Source of the DNA: Paludibacteraceae bacterium
Lineage (GTDB): Bacteria; Bacteroidota; Bacteroidia; Bacteroidales; Paludibacteraceae
Assembly: GCA_016937795.1 (NCBI GenBank)
Contig: JAFGVV010000034.1
Span: forward strand, 1 to 64,000
Direction of reading: 5' to 3'
DNA length: 64,000 bases
Below, in pieces: positions 44,179-53,225 of this stretch. Within the stretch, counting starts at the first letter, position 1. Every line of letters starts with the position of its first letter. The notes under the pieces are model-generated. The model ran no database searches. It was not told the origin of the DNA and was given only the letters and a program-made list of their open reading frames with translations. Both the position numbers and the translations under genes were made by a program.

Positions 44179-45978
44179 CTACAACACTACTTTTTGTACA
44201 ATCTTTTCAATACCTTTTGAAATATGTACCAGATAAATACCTTTGTTGACTGAAATATTCACATCCGAATTTGAATTTGTTTCTTCAATTAATGCGCCTG
44301 CAAGATCATACACGCGAATATTCAGCATATCCGATGTACTGTTTCGTACACTTATTTTTTGATCGAACCCCGAAACAGAAACGCCGGAAATTAGTTTGTT
44401 CAACCTGGTAGCAGAAATTGTGAAAGTTTTTGTTTGTGCAAAACTACCTCCCATAAAGTTAGCGTCGATGGCCTGAACTGTCCACTCGTAATTACCTTCA
44501 GGAAGGTTATATACTTCCCAACGTTTGTTGCCAAACACATTTCCATGTGCACTTAGCATTCTCCAACCGCTGGTTTCGCCACTTGTTACAGCCATTGGAT
44601 TGTAAAACCATTTACCTGTGCTGGTGTTTTTCAGCGCCATGTTGTATGTGAGCGCTTTTTGTGGTGTTTGTGCGTCGGTGGCTGCTGCCCATGTGAATGT
44701 AACCAGGGTTTCGTCGCCCGATTTTGTTATTTCGTGTGCCAATGTTGTGGGAGCAGTCGGTTTTGTATTTGCTATAGTCGATTGATTCAGATAATAGCCG
44801 CAAATGTTACGGTTGAATTTTCCAACCTGCGAAGCCTGATCGCCATTGTAACCTGTAATCAGGAGGTCAATTTTTCCATCATTGTTTAAATCGGCTGTTT
44901 CAATGCTGCTCTCCGATACTCCCGGAAATGCAGTGTTGCTTAGTTCATGTTCGGTGTATGTGAATGTGGCAGGATTTGTACATTCGAAAAGCATTGTTAC
45001 CTGTCGTCCTTTTGATCCACTCCAACCTGTGAGGATAATGTCCAGATCGCCATCATTATCCCAGTCCAGGAGCCGAGCACCATCACCCACACTTATCTGA
45101 CGGTAATCGTTGAAACTGGCTTTGGCTTCAAGCGAACCTCCATTGTTTCGATAAAGACGGAAAATATCGGAGCTTGCTTCGCCATCAGCGCCACCATCAC
45201 CATTGAGCAATAAATCCATAAAACCATCGCCATCTACATCGCCCCAAACAGAGCTTCCGTAACCTTTACGAATCACATTTGGCTGAGCCATTACTGCAAA
45301 TCGTCCAAATCCATCGTTGGTAAGTACTGAGGAATAACGCGATTTTCCATTGTCATCCCAGGCACTGATAAACATATCGATATAACCGTCGTTGTTGAAG
45401 TCGACCAAAGATACATCGGCATCCACAAAATTTGTCCCTTCAAACGACGACTGATCTTTTGTAAATGATCCATCTGTATTTTGAAAAAATAGTGTTCCGA
45501 TATTGTCTGCATGATTGCCGATCACATAATAATCGATCAATCCATCGTTGTTGAAATCGGCAAAACCACACGAAATAGTGGCTCCTGTTACATCCAGTGT
45601 AGAGCGTGTGAAAATACCGGTGCCATCGTTCAGGGCAATCCCTTTGCCCATGTCGGCATTGCTGTTTCCGTTGAAAATTGCATCCAAATCGCCATCTCCA
45701 TCAATGTCACCCATTTTTATATCGGCAAAATGTCCCGGAGTAATAACGCTTTCGCTTCCCTGAAGTGTATAAGTACCTGCGTTGTTGATGAAAATCGCAC
45801 TTTTAGCGACTCCACCACCTTCGCCACTCACGATAATGTCCAGATCACCATCATTGTCGATATCCACTGCCACAATATCTGCATGTTGCAAATCGAATGT
45901 GGCGTCAAATTCTGTAAACTGTGCGTTTGCTGTAATAAAAGCAAACATTGCTGCGAAAAAAAGAGTAGATTTTTTCAT
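44179..45978 (-). CDS. Secreted FG-GAP/VCBS-repeat protein with T9SS sorting domain
   Basis: 599 residues from the ATG at 45978, which starts a signal peptide (MKKSTLFFAAMFAFITANAQ). Upstream in-frame codons to 46056 overlap the preceding GH43 gene and are rejected. About seven FG-GAP/VCBS repeats carry calcium-binding motifs such as DIDNDGDLD, DIDGDGDLD, DFNNDGLID and DVDGDGFMD and would form a beta-propeller (about 20-390). An FN3-like domain follows (about 400-510), then a C-terminal T9SS-type sorting domain (NIRVYDLAGALIEE to KVVL). No enzyme motif is visible. It lies in the GH43/SusCD operon, 38 bp after GH43. A glycan-binding or lyase-like role is possible but unproven. Confidence 0.8.
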   Translation of the reverse strand: MKKSTLFFAAMFAFITANAQFTEFDATFDLQHADIVAVDIDNDGDLDIIVSGEGGGVAKSAIFINNAGTYTLQGSESVITPGHFADIKMGDIDGDGDLDAIFNGNSNADMGKGIALNDGTGIFTRSTLDVTGATISCGFADFNNDGLIDYYVIGNHADNIGTLFFQNTDGSFTKDQSSFEGTNFVDADVSLVDFNNDGYIDMFISAWDDNGKSRYSSVLTNDGFGRFAVMAQPNVIRKGYGSSVWGDVDGDGFMDLLLNGDGGADGEASSDIFRLYRNNGGSLEAKASFNDYRQISVGDGARLLDWDNDGDLDIILTGWSGSKGRQVTMLFECTNPATFTYTEHELSNTAFPGVSESSIETADLNNDGKIDLLITGYNGDQASQVGKFNRNICGYYLNQSTIANTKPTAPTTLAHEITKSGDETLVTFTWAAATDAQTPQKALTYNMALKNTSTGKWFYNPMAVTSGETSGWRMLSAHGNVFGNKRWEVYNLPEGNYEWTVQAIDANFMGGSFAQTKTFTISATRLNKLISGVSVSGFDQKISVRNSTSDMLNIRVYDLAGALIEETNSNSDVNISVNKGIYLVHISKGIEKIVQKVVL

Positions 45979-46016
45979 TTTTCTTTGAGTTTTAAGAATT
46001 AATAATTGTGAGAAAT

Positions 46017-47066
46017 TTATTTTTTGATTTTTGGTTTTCTTTGAGGTTCCAGACACGGTTTCTGTCCCTGAATTTCAGGCCAGTTTTTAACCCATTTTAG
46101 TTTGTCTAGCATCATGGGCCGGCGTGTGGCTCCTCCGGGTAAGTGCGGGTTTTTTATATCGATGGCATGATAAAACATGTAATCGTTTCCTTTGTTATCC
46201 GTAATAATCTTTGAGTTATGACCCGGGCCAACCCAACCTTCGGCTTTACTACCTGCTATCAGTAGCGAACCTTCAGCGCCAGGAGTAAGAATGCTGATAC
46301 CATTTTTATCTTTGTACGGGCCTTTGATGTCGTCGGCCATTGCCACTGCCACACGATACTGACTGTTTGCACCATCGCAACAGCTACCAAGTGAGCCAAA
46401 GGAATAAAATTTACCTTTGCGCTCTTTGATGTAGACAGCCTCGAATGCATTGTTGGCAATCTGAAACTTTTCGCCTTTTACACTTTTCAGGTCGTCGTTA
46501 AGTTCCACTCCGAAAATTCCGTGAAAACTTCCCCAGAAAATGTAGTTTGTGATTTTTTTCTTCGTTTTAACCTGTATAAAATACGGATCGATGCTATTTG
46601 CCACACCAATCGACTTCGAATCGAACACTTTTCCCTGATCGACAAACGGGCCTTCGGGTTTGTTGGCAACAGCCAGACCTATACCCGGATTCGGATCGCC
46701 CCATGTTGAGAAACTGTAATACATCAGATACTTACCGTTCAGAAATGTAACATCCGGAGCCCAGATGCCACCTTTGCTTTTCCAGTTAGGGCGCGATTTA
46801 AAGGCATCTGCCACAAATTGCCAATCGGTCAGATTTTTTGATTTGATAATGGGCACAATATGATGCACGCCATCGGTCCATGTGTTTTCAGTGCCGTAAG
46901 CATAATACCAGCCATCGCCGGCTTTAATCACTGTCGGGTCTGCAAAGTCGGGGGTGAAAACGGGATTCTGATACATTCCGGACTTATTCTGATTTGCTTT
47001 TTGTGCAAATAACCCTGTGATACAGGCCAAAGCCAGCACAATAATGTAAATTGATTTCAAGCGCAT
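46017..47066 (-). CDS. GH43 arabinan endo-1,5-alpha-L-arabinanase-like enzyme (secreted)
   Basis: 349 residues with a signal peptide (to about 22) and no lipobox. GH43 triad: Asp43 (FADPTV, base), Asp160 (NSIDPYFI, modulator) and Glu209 (NAFEAVYI, acid). The pattern with GIWAPDVTFLNGKYLMYYS and GPGHNS is that of endo-arabinanase-like GH43 proteins. It is highly similar along its whole length to the lipoprotein at 47132 (shared FDSKSIGV and SFGSLGSCC-type blocks), so the two are tandem duplicates with different destinations: this one probably periplasmic, the other surface-anchored. A basic C-terminus (RKPKIKK) is unusual. Substrate specificity is inferred. Confidence 0.88.
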   Translation of the reverse strand: MRLKSIYIIVLALACITGLFAQKANQNKSGMYQNPVFTPDFADPTVIKAGDGWYYAYGTENTWTDGVHHIVPIIKSKNLTDWQFVADAFKSRPNWKSKGGIWAPDVTFLNGKYLMYYSFSTWGDPNPGIGLAVANKPEGPFVDQGKVFDSKSIGVANSIDPYFIQVKTKKKITNYIFWGSFHGIFGVELNDDLKSVKGEKFQIANNAFEAVYIKERKGKFYSFGSLGSCCDGANSQYRVAVAMADDIKGPYKDKNGISILTPGAEGSLLIAGSKAEGWVGPGHNSKIITDNKGNDYMFYHAIDIKNPHLPGGATRRPMMLDKLKWVKNWPEIQGQKPCLEPQRKPKIKK

Positions 47067-47131
47067 AATTTCTTTTTTTTGTAACTACACAACACTATTC
47101 TTTTTTATACCTTTTTTATACCTTTTTTTCT

Positions 47132-48217
47132 TTAATTTCTCTCGAAATAGGGAGCTGCCTGTAAAGTTTTGCTTGGAAGTCCATCTTTAATTTTGGGCCA
47201 TCCATCTACCCACGAAATTTTATCGATCATAAGCGGACGACGTGTTGCACCGCCTGCCAGATATGGATTTCGCACATCAATGGCGTGATACAGAATAAAG
47301 TCGTTGCCATTATCGTCGGTCACAATTTCGGCATTGTGCCCCGGACCAACCCAGCCCCATTCTCTGTCACCGCTAAGAAACAAAGTGCCTTCCCGGCCAA
47401 CCTCGTTTATCGAATTACCTTCTTTATCCAGATAAGGGCCGGTAATGCTTGTAGCTACAGCTACTCCTAAACGGTAGCGGCTGTCGGCTCCTTCGCAGCA
47501 CGAACCCAGCGAGCCAAAGAAATAGAATTTTCCTTCGCGTTCGAGAATATAAGTGGCTTCGAAGTTGCTGTTTGCAATTTTGAATTTATTGCCCACCGGA
47601 GTTTTCAGGTCGGCGCTGAGTTCAATGCCGTATATGCCCTGAAAACTGCCCCAGAACAGATACGATTTTTTATTACGGCCAGTTCCTGTTTGAATAAAAT
47701 ACGGGTCAATACTGTTGTTTACACCTATCGACTTTGAATCGAATACTTTTCCCTGATCGACAAACGGGCCGTAAGGAAGATCGGAAATGGCTAATCCAAT
47801 TCCGGGGTTCGAGTCGCCCCAGGTGGAAATGCTGTAATACATGTAGTATTTGCTGTTTACAAAAGTGACATCGGGAGCCCAGATGCCTCCTTCATTTTTC
47901 CACGAAGGACGGGCTACAAATGCATCGGTCACATATTCCCAGTTAACCAAATCTTTCGATTTCAGAATGGGAACCATGCGATGAATGCCTGCACTCCAGT
48001 TGTTTTCGGTACCATAGGCATAGAATGCACCATCGGCAGCGCGAACCACTGTGGGGTCGGCCAAATCGGGTTGAAAAACAGGATTTTGATAAAGTGTATC
48101 GGCCGTTGTAGGCGGATCGTTCCAAATCAGGATGTCTTCCGGTTTTTCGGAACAGGATACAGCTATTACAACGAAAGATAACAAGCTGATTGATATGCGG
48201 ATAAATGACGATTTCAT
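47132..48217 (-). CDS. GH43 arabinan endo-1,5-alpha-L-arabinanase-like lipoprotein
   Basis: 361 residues with lipobox AVSC (Cys22), so outer-membrane anchored. GH43 triad: Asp54 (LADPTV), Asp171 (NSIDPYFI) and Glu220 (NFEATYI). Sequence blocks match those of the neighbouring GH43 at 46017 closely, consistent with a tandem duplication. It lies 24 bp downstream of SusD. It likely cuts alpha-1,5-arabinan at the surface to feed SusCD. No GH51 or GH127/GH146 arabinosidase gene is seen in the window, so complete degradation would need enzymes elsewhere. Confidence 0.88.
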   Translation of the reverse strand: MKSSFIRISISLLSFVVIAVSCSEKPEDILIWNDPPTTADTLYQNPVFQPDLADPTVVRAADGAFYAYGTENNWSAGIHRMVPILKSKDLVNWEYVTDAFVARPSWKNEGGIWAPDVTFVNSKYYMYYSISTWGDSNPGIGLAISDLPYGPFVDQGKVFDSKSIGVNNSIDPYFIQTGTGRNKKSYLFWGSFQGIYGIELSADLKTPVGNKFKIANSNFEATYILEREGKFYFFGSLGSCCEGADSRYRLGVAVATSITGPYLDKEGNSINEVGREGTLFLSGDREWGWVGPGHNAEIVTDDNGNDFILYHAIDVRNPYLAGGATRRPLMIDKISWVDGWPKIKDGLPSKTLQAAPYFERN

Positions 48218-48241
48218 GCTTCTTTATTATTATTTATTTAA

Positions 48242-49783
48242 TTAATAACCATAATTTTGTTCGATAGGCACCAATACAACTTCGCGATACGGAATTGGAA
48301 AACGTTGTGTAGTACCGATAATGAAATTATTAAAATCGGCATCGCGATTTTTGAGCCAGGCCACATTCGCAAGGTTTTCGAACATTCTCCAGCGCTCAAG
48401 GTCGAACCAACGGGTCGATTCGCCACCCAGTTCGCAGGTTCTTTCGTGCATTATCTGCCATTTCATTTTTTCCTTATCGTTACCAATGCCTGTAAAAACT
48501 GTGGAATTTTCAAGATCGGGCATTCCCACACGGCGACGCACTTTGTTGATGTATTCGTAGGCTTCGGTAGTACGGTTAAGTTCGTTCAGTGCTTCGGCAT
48601 AAAGCAGATAAATATCTGCCAAACGCACTACGCGGAAATTAATTCCTGAATTATAGTCTTCCACAGTGGCTGTTTCGTAATTGGTGTACTTTTTCCAGTA
48701 AACCATGTTGCGGTTCAATCCCATACCATCCCATGTTTTGCCGTAGAATGTTTCGTTGGGTTTGGTGGCGTCGTAATAAGCAAGCGTATGTTTCAGACGA
48801 GGATCGGGCTGATTAGTAAGCGTTTTTTCGAGCAGAAACTCATCGTAAAGCGATTTGCGCGGATAAGCATCGGCCCACGAAAGACCATCGGCTGCAATAC
48901 CCATAAATTTGGCGCGATTGCAACCCACTTCCACACCCGATTGCAATCCGGGTGCAAACTGCACTTCGAAAACCGACTCGGAATTATTGTCGCCAGCCTG
49001 CGAAAAATTATCTTTATAATTATTTACCAACGAATAAAGTGGTTGTCCACCGCTGTTTTTCATTGCAAAGAGCGCGCGACATTCAATTTCAGCTTCAGCC
49101 CAGTTGCGTTCCTGCATAAGCACTTTTATGCGCATCCCGCGTGCTGCACCTTCTGTGGCGCGACCCAGATTTTTCAGTTCGCTGTAGTAGGGTGGAAGTC
49201 GCTTAATGGCTTCGTCGAAGTCTTTGCGCGCCTGTTCGTACAACCGTGGTTGTTCGGCAATTTCGGGTGTTCCTTCACCAGCAAAAGCTGTGAGCGTAAG
49301 TGGTCCGCGACCATATACTGCGGCAATATTGAAAAAGTGCAACCCGCGCAGAAAATAAGCTTCGCCCTGAATGCGTTTTTTCAAATCTTCGTCCATATCA
49401 ATGTTAACACTATTGTCGATTACCTGATTGGCCCAGAAAATGCCTTTGTACAAATCGAGCCAGGTATAAAGAACTGCCTCGGCCGAATCGTCGTTGTAAT
49501 TCTTGGTCAGAAAGTTTGAATACGACTGAAAATAAGGATTAGGCGAATCGCTGTAGCCCTCGTCGGAGCGTGAAACATAAAGTATGTGCAGCCAGCGCGA
49601 ATAAACACCGTTGAAGCGAAGCGGGCGGTAAGCTGCATCAATTCCTTTCTGAAGGTCTTCGCCCGTCTTCCAAAAATCGGTGGTAGTCATTTCGTTTGGA
49701 TTATTTCGGGTCAGAAAATCCTCCGAACATCCGGTAAGACTTATTACTGCAAAAAATGCAGCTATGATATGTATGTTTTTCAT
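48242..49783 (-). CDS. SusD/RagB-family lipoprotein of the GH43 PUL
   Basis: 513 residues, lipobox LTGC (Cys19). SusD features: EAYFLRGLHFFNIAAVYGRGP, LLYAEALNELN, the C-terminal MHERTCELGGESTRWFDLERW and a terminal RFPIPYREVVLVP. It is translated 36 bp after SusC and 24 bp before GH43. It binds the oligosaccharide for SusC import, probably an arabino-oligosaccharide given three GH43 neighbours. Confidence 0.95.
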   Translation of the reverse strand: MKNIHIIAAFFAVISLTGCSEDFLTRNNPNEMTTTDFWKTGEDLQKGIDAAYRPLRFNGVYSRWLHILYVSRSDEGYSDSPNPYFQSYSNFLTKNYNDDSAEAVLYTWLDLYKGIFWANQVIDNSVNIDMDEDLKKRIQGEAYFLRGLHFFNIAAVYGRGPLTLTAFAGEGTPEIAEQPRLYEQARKDFDEAIKRLPPYYSELKNLGRATEGAARGMRIKVLMQERNWAEAEIECRALFAMKNSGGQPLYSLVNNYKDNFSQAGDNNSESVFEVQFAPGLQSGVEVGCNRAKFMGIAADGLSWADAYPRKSLYDEFLLEKTLTNQPDPRLKHTLAYYDATKPNETFYGKTWDGMGLNRNMVYWKKYTNYETATVEDYNSGINFRVVRLADIYLLYAEALNELNRTTEAYEYINKVRRRVGMPDLENSTVFTGIGNDKEKMKWQIMHERTCELGGESTRWFDLERWRMFENLANVAWLKNRDADFNNFIIGTTQRFPIPYREVVLVPIEQNYGY

Positions 49784-49819
49784 AAAATCTTTACTTTTAA
49801 TGTGTTGCGTACTTGTTTT

Positions 49820-52800
49820 TTAAAATGAGATTTGTACTCCTGCATTAAAGCTTCTTACAGGTGGAAAATGTCCGTTGTCGTTTCCTTTTCCAAAAATATC
49901 GCCTCCCGAAATTTCAGGGTCGAAGCCCGAGTAGTTGGTAATGGTGAACAGATTCTGAACACCTGCAAACAATCGGCAACTCTGGATGGCTTTGGTAGCT
50001 TGAAGCAGTTCTTTCGGGAAGTTATATCCTAGCTGAAGGTTTTTCAGTCGCACGTAATCACCATTTTCTATCCATCGATCCGAATACGAGAGTGTATTGT
50101 CGTTTGGTCCCATTACAGCACGTGGTGTGGTGGTCGATGGGTTTTGCTCTGTCCAGGGTTTGAGTCCTGCGGGCAGGTTGGCAGTTTCGTCCATACGTTC
50201 GAGCCAGTATTTGGTGTTGTTGAAAATCTGATTTCCGAATACACCTGTGAGGAACATCGATAAATCAAAATTTTTGTATTCGCAAGAGAATTGCAATCCT
50301 AGTTCATAATCGGGGAATGGGCTACCTACAAATTCACGGTCGTCTTTGTTTATCATCCCATCATTATTACTGTCTTTGTAGCGTATATCACCTGGTTTGG
50401 CATTGGGTTGAATCATAGTGGTTGTTTCTGCATTTGTGACGGGATCAGTTGTTGTGAAGGTATGAGCATACACTTCGTCCCAACTCTGGAAAATACCATT
50501 GGTGCGAACCACATAAAAATCGCCAACCGAACGACCTTCTTCCGAGCGGTTTACACCGTTAGTACCTCCTTCGCGATAACTTTGTCCGAGTGCAAGGACT
50601 TCATTCTCAATTTTAGTCAGATTTAGTCCTACATTGTATTTAAATTCTTTCTTTTGTTCTCTGTATCCCACAGATAGCTCAATGCCTCTGTTGTTCACAC
50701 TTCCGAAATTTGTCCAGGGAGTAATGTCGGTTCCATCGGTCCAGGCCACAGGTAGTTTTACCAGAATGTCTTTCGATGTGGCTGAAAAATATTCGAACGA
50801 ACCGTAAAGTTTATTTTGCAACGCAGTAAAATCGAGCCCGAGGTTGAGTGTGGTTTTCGATTCCCAGCGAAGATTCGGATTGGCTCTTCCTTTTTGAATT
50901 GCGCCTACATTCAGCACCTGATCTGATCCTAAAATACTTCCTTCGCCTACTGAAATATAGGTTGAATAATCGTAGTCGCCAATGGTTTGTTGGTCGCCAA
51001 TAGTACCATAACTTCCACGAATCTTAAGGTCGTCGATATATTCCTTTGCTCCATCAAAGAATTTTTCCTGACTGATTCGCCATCCTAAAGACGCTGAAGG
51101 GAAAACGCCATACCGATAGTTTTTACCAAAACGCGATGACCCATCCCGACGCACATTTGCCTGTATCAGATATTTATCGTCGTATGCATAGTTCACCCGA
51201 CCCAGTATCGAGGTCATGGCGTTTTCGGAGTCGTTACCGCTCATTACCATATCTGTTTTACCTGCGCTCAGTACCCAGAAACCGGGAACCAGATCGTGTA
51301 CTGTAGAGCTCATTTGTTTCCATTGAGTTTCCTGAGCTGTGTAGCCTGCAAGCACATCGAATGTATGTTTGCCAATGGTTTTGTTGTATGTGAGTGTGTT
51401 TTCGAGTATCAGAGTGCTGAAATCGCCCCGACGTTCGGTCATACTATTTTCGTAGTTCGACACTTCGAGATAACGAACCTGTTCGAAAGTGGTTTTTTCT
51501 CTGTCGTTCCATGCATGATATTCCAAGCCAAGATTTGTTTTGAATTTTAGATTTTTGAGAATGGCTACTTCTGCATATATGTTAGCAATCAGGCGGTTTG
51601 AATTTTGTAGAAAATCGCGTGTCTGCTGCAGCCCAACAGGATTTGTGCCATATGTTTGATAAGATGAACTACCTGTTCCCCATTTTCCGTTATCGTCTTT
51701 TACCGGAATAATGGGAGGAAGGCGACACAAGTCGATAAAGGGTGAACCTATCATCGGTTTTGTTTGTGTGCGTGAGTAAAGCAAGTTTTCGCCAAAAGTA
51801 AAAATGCCTTTTTTCATTTCGGTATTTACGCGAAAAGTATATCTATCGTGGTAAGGGCCTTTTACAACTCCATCCTGCGAAAATACATTTCCTGAAATCA
51901 GGTAATTTGCATCTTTGTTGCCACCCGAAATGGTGAGGTTGTAGTCCTGTGTGTTTCCTGTTTTGAAAAACTCGTCCTGCCAGTCGGTGTTTACCAGAAC
52001 TTGTCCCTGCGTGGGTTCGCCCGGCCACGACATGCCTGCATTTTCGTATCCCTGGCGGTTGATGCGTAAAAACTCCAGACTGTTCATCATGTCGATGCGG
52101 TTGGCAATTTGCTGACTGCCATAATTTACCGACAGGTCAATTTTTGGTGCCCCATCTTTTCCTTTTTTAGTGGTAATAATAATCACACCGTTGGCACCAC
52201 GTGCTCCGTAGAGTGCTGTTGCTGAGGCATCCTTCAAAACCTGCATCGATTCGATGTCGTTTACATTAAACTCGCGTTGACTACCGTTCAGAATCATTCC
52301 ATCGACCACGTAAAGTGGTCCTACGTTCGAAAAACTACCTACACCTCGAATGCGGATATCTGCTCCTGAACCCGGTTCGCCCGAGGTGCTTACCGAGACA
52401 CCCGAAACCTGTCCCTGAAGTGCCTGACCAATGTTTGGCGACTGCAGTTTTTTCATTTCTTTGGTGTCCACCACACCCACAGCGCCTGTAAGGTCTTTTT
52501 TTCGCTGCGTGCCGTAACCAACCACCACTAGCTCATCGAGTTCGCGTGTGTCTTCGGTCATGGTAATTTTGAGCGTGGCACCTGCTTTGGCCTCAATTTT
52601 TTGCGTGTTGTAGCCCAGATAAGTAATTACGAGCGTTGATTTGGCTGAGCCAGTTTCGATGTTGAATTTACCATCGATATCGGTAATGGTGCCTCGTGTA
52701 GTACCTTCTACCATAACGTTGACTCCGATTAATGGTTCGCCGTTCTGGTCGGAGATGAGTCCGTTCACCTGGCCTGTAGTTTGTGCATTGAGCAAACTAC

Positions 52801-52894
52801 TCTGCAGTATCAATAAAATTAGAATAAAACCAGACAATTGGCACGGTATTGCCAGAAGCCGTTTCCTGAAGTACATTTGCATGTTTTTGAACAT
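49820..52894 (-). CDS. SusC/RagA-family TonB-dependent transporter of the GH43 PUL
   Basis: 1024 residues. A longer, basic N-terminal signal (MFKNMQMYFRKRLLAIPC...LLNAQ, about 38 residues) is followed by a CarboxypepD_reg-like domain (about 40-120, VNGLISDQNGEPLIGVNV), a plug (about 125-235, LDELVVVGYG, DASATALYGARGANGVI) and a barrel ending GVQISF. No STN domain. It heads the minus-strand operon SusC-SusD-GH43-GH43-FG-GAP(-GH43) and faces the divergent hybrid two-component regulator across a 331-base gap, a standard PUL arrangement. Confidence 0.96.
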   Translation of the reverse strand: MFKNMQMYFRKRLLAIPCQLSGFILILLILQSSLLNAQTTGQVNGLISDQNGEPLIGVNVMVEGTTRGTITDIDGKFNIETGSAKSTLVITYLGYNTQKIEAKAGATLKITMTEDTRELDELVVVGYGTQRKKDLTGAVGVVDTKEMKKLQSPNIGQALQGQVSGVSVSTSGEPGSGADIRIRGVGSFSNVGPLYVVDGMILNGSQREFNVNDIESMQVLKDASATALYGARGANGVIIITTKKGKDGAPKIDLSVNYGSQQIANRIDMMNSLEFLRINRQGYENAGMSWPGEPTQGQVLVNTDWQDEFFKTGNTQDYNLTISGGNKDANYLISGNVFSQDGVVKGPYHDRYTFRVNTEMKKGIFTFGENLLYSRTQTKPMIGSPFIDLCRLPPIIPVKDDNGKWGTGSSSYQTYGTNPVGLQQTRDFLQNSNRLIANIYAEVAILKNLKFKTNLGLEYHAWNDREKTTFEQVRYLEVSNYENSMTERRGDFSTLILENTLTYNKTIGKHTFDVLAGYTAQETQWKQMSSTVHDLVPGFWVLSAGKTDMVMSGNDSENAMTSILGRVNYAYDDKYLIQANVRRDGSSRFGKNYRYGVFPSASLGWRISQEKFFDGAKEYIDDLKIRGSYGTIGDQQTIGDYDYSTYISVGEGSILGSDQVLNVGAIQKGRANPNLRWESKTTLNLGLDFTALQNKLYGSFEYFSATSKDILVKLPVAWTDGTDITPWTNFGSVNNRGIELSVGYREQKKEFKYNVGLNLTKIENEVLALGQSYREGGTNGVNRSEEGRSVGDFYVVRTNGIFQSWDEVYAHTFTTTDPVTNAETTTMIQPNAKPGDIRYKDSNNDGMINKDDREFVGSPFPDYELGLQFSCEYKNFDLSMFLTGVFGNQIFNNTKYWLERMDETANLPAGLKPWTEQNPSTTTPRAVMGPNDNTLSYSDRWIENGDYVRLKNLQLGYNFPKELLQATKAIQSCRLFAGVQNLFTITNYSGFDPEISGGDIFGKGNDNGHFPPVRSFNAGVQISF

Positions 52895-52991
52895 AGTATT
52901 TATAGTTATAAAATTGGATTTAAAGTAAGTGACATTTCAGGGCTGCTGCCCGTTTTGCTGCATTCGGATTTTTTAGCCTGATGCATCGAAA

Positions 52992-52999
52992 CAAAGATA
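52992..52999 (-). promoter_or_regulatory. Probable -7 box of the GH43-PUL susCD operon
   Basis: Minus strand TATCTTTG, about 98 bases upstream of the SusC ATG. A TTTG lies 15 bases upstream, closer than the usual 19-20, consistent with an activator-dependent promoter. The operator of the hybrid regulator would be expected in the remaining 190 bases, but I could not pick out a convincing site. Confidence 0.5.
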
Positions 53000-53190
53000 T
53001 ACTGTGCTAACCTGCAAAATATTGTACAAAAGAATTTATATCTTGTAATTATGTACTAATTTGTAATTGATACCTTACAAAAGGTTATGTAGCATAGGTT
53101 TTAAACATGAGTTCAAACATTCGAAACAGAATTTCAATATTATTGCTGTTTCATAAAGTTCTACGTATAAAGATTTCATTTGAAATAGTT

Positions 53191-53198
53191 TATATTTG
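53191..53198 (+). promoter_or_regulatory. Probable -7 box of the hybrid two-component regulator
   Basis: TATATTTG, 28 bases before the ATG at 53226. No clear -33 TTTG at the expected distance. Confidence 0.5.
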
Positions 53199-53225
53199 CA
53201 ATGATAATCAAGAAAAGCTAAAGCC

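Noticed and set aside
52895..53225. Small RNA or extra gene in the divergent gap of the GH43 PUL
   Set aside because: Only promoter-like boxes and AT-rich sequence are seen; no ORF with coding character and no strong hairpin with a T tract.
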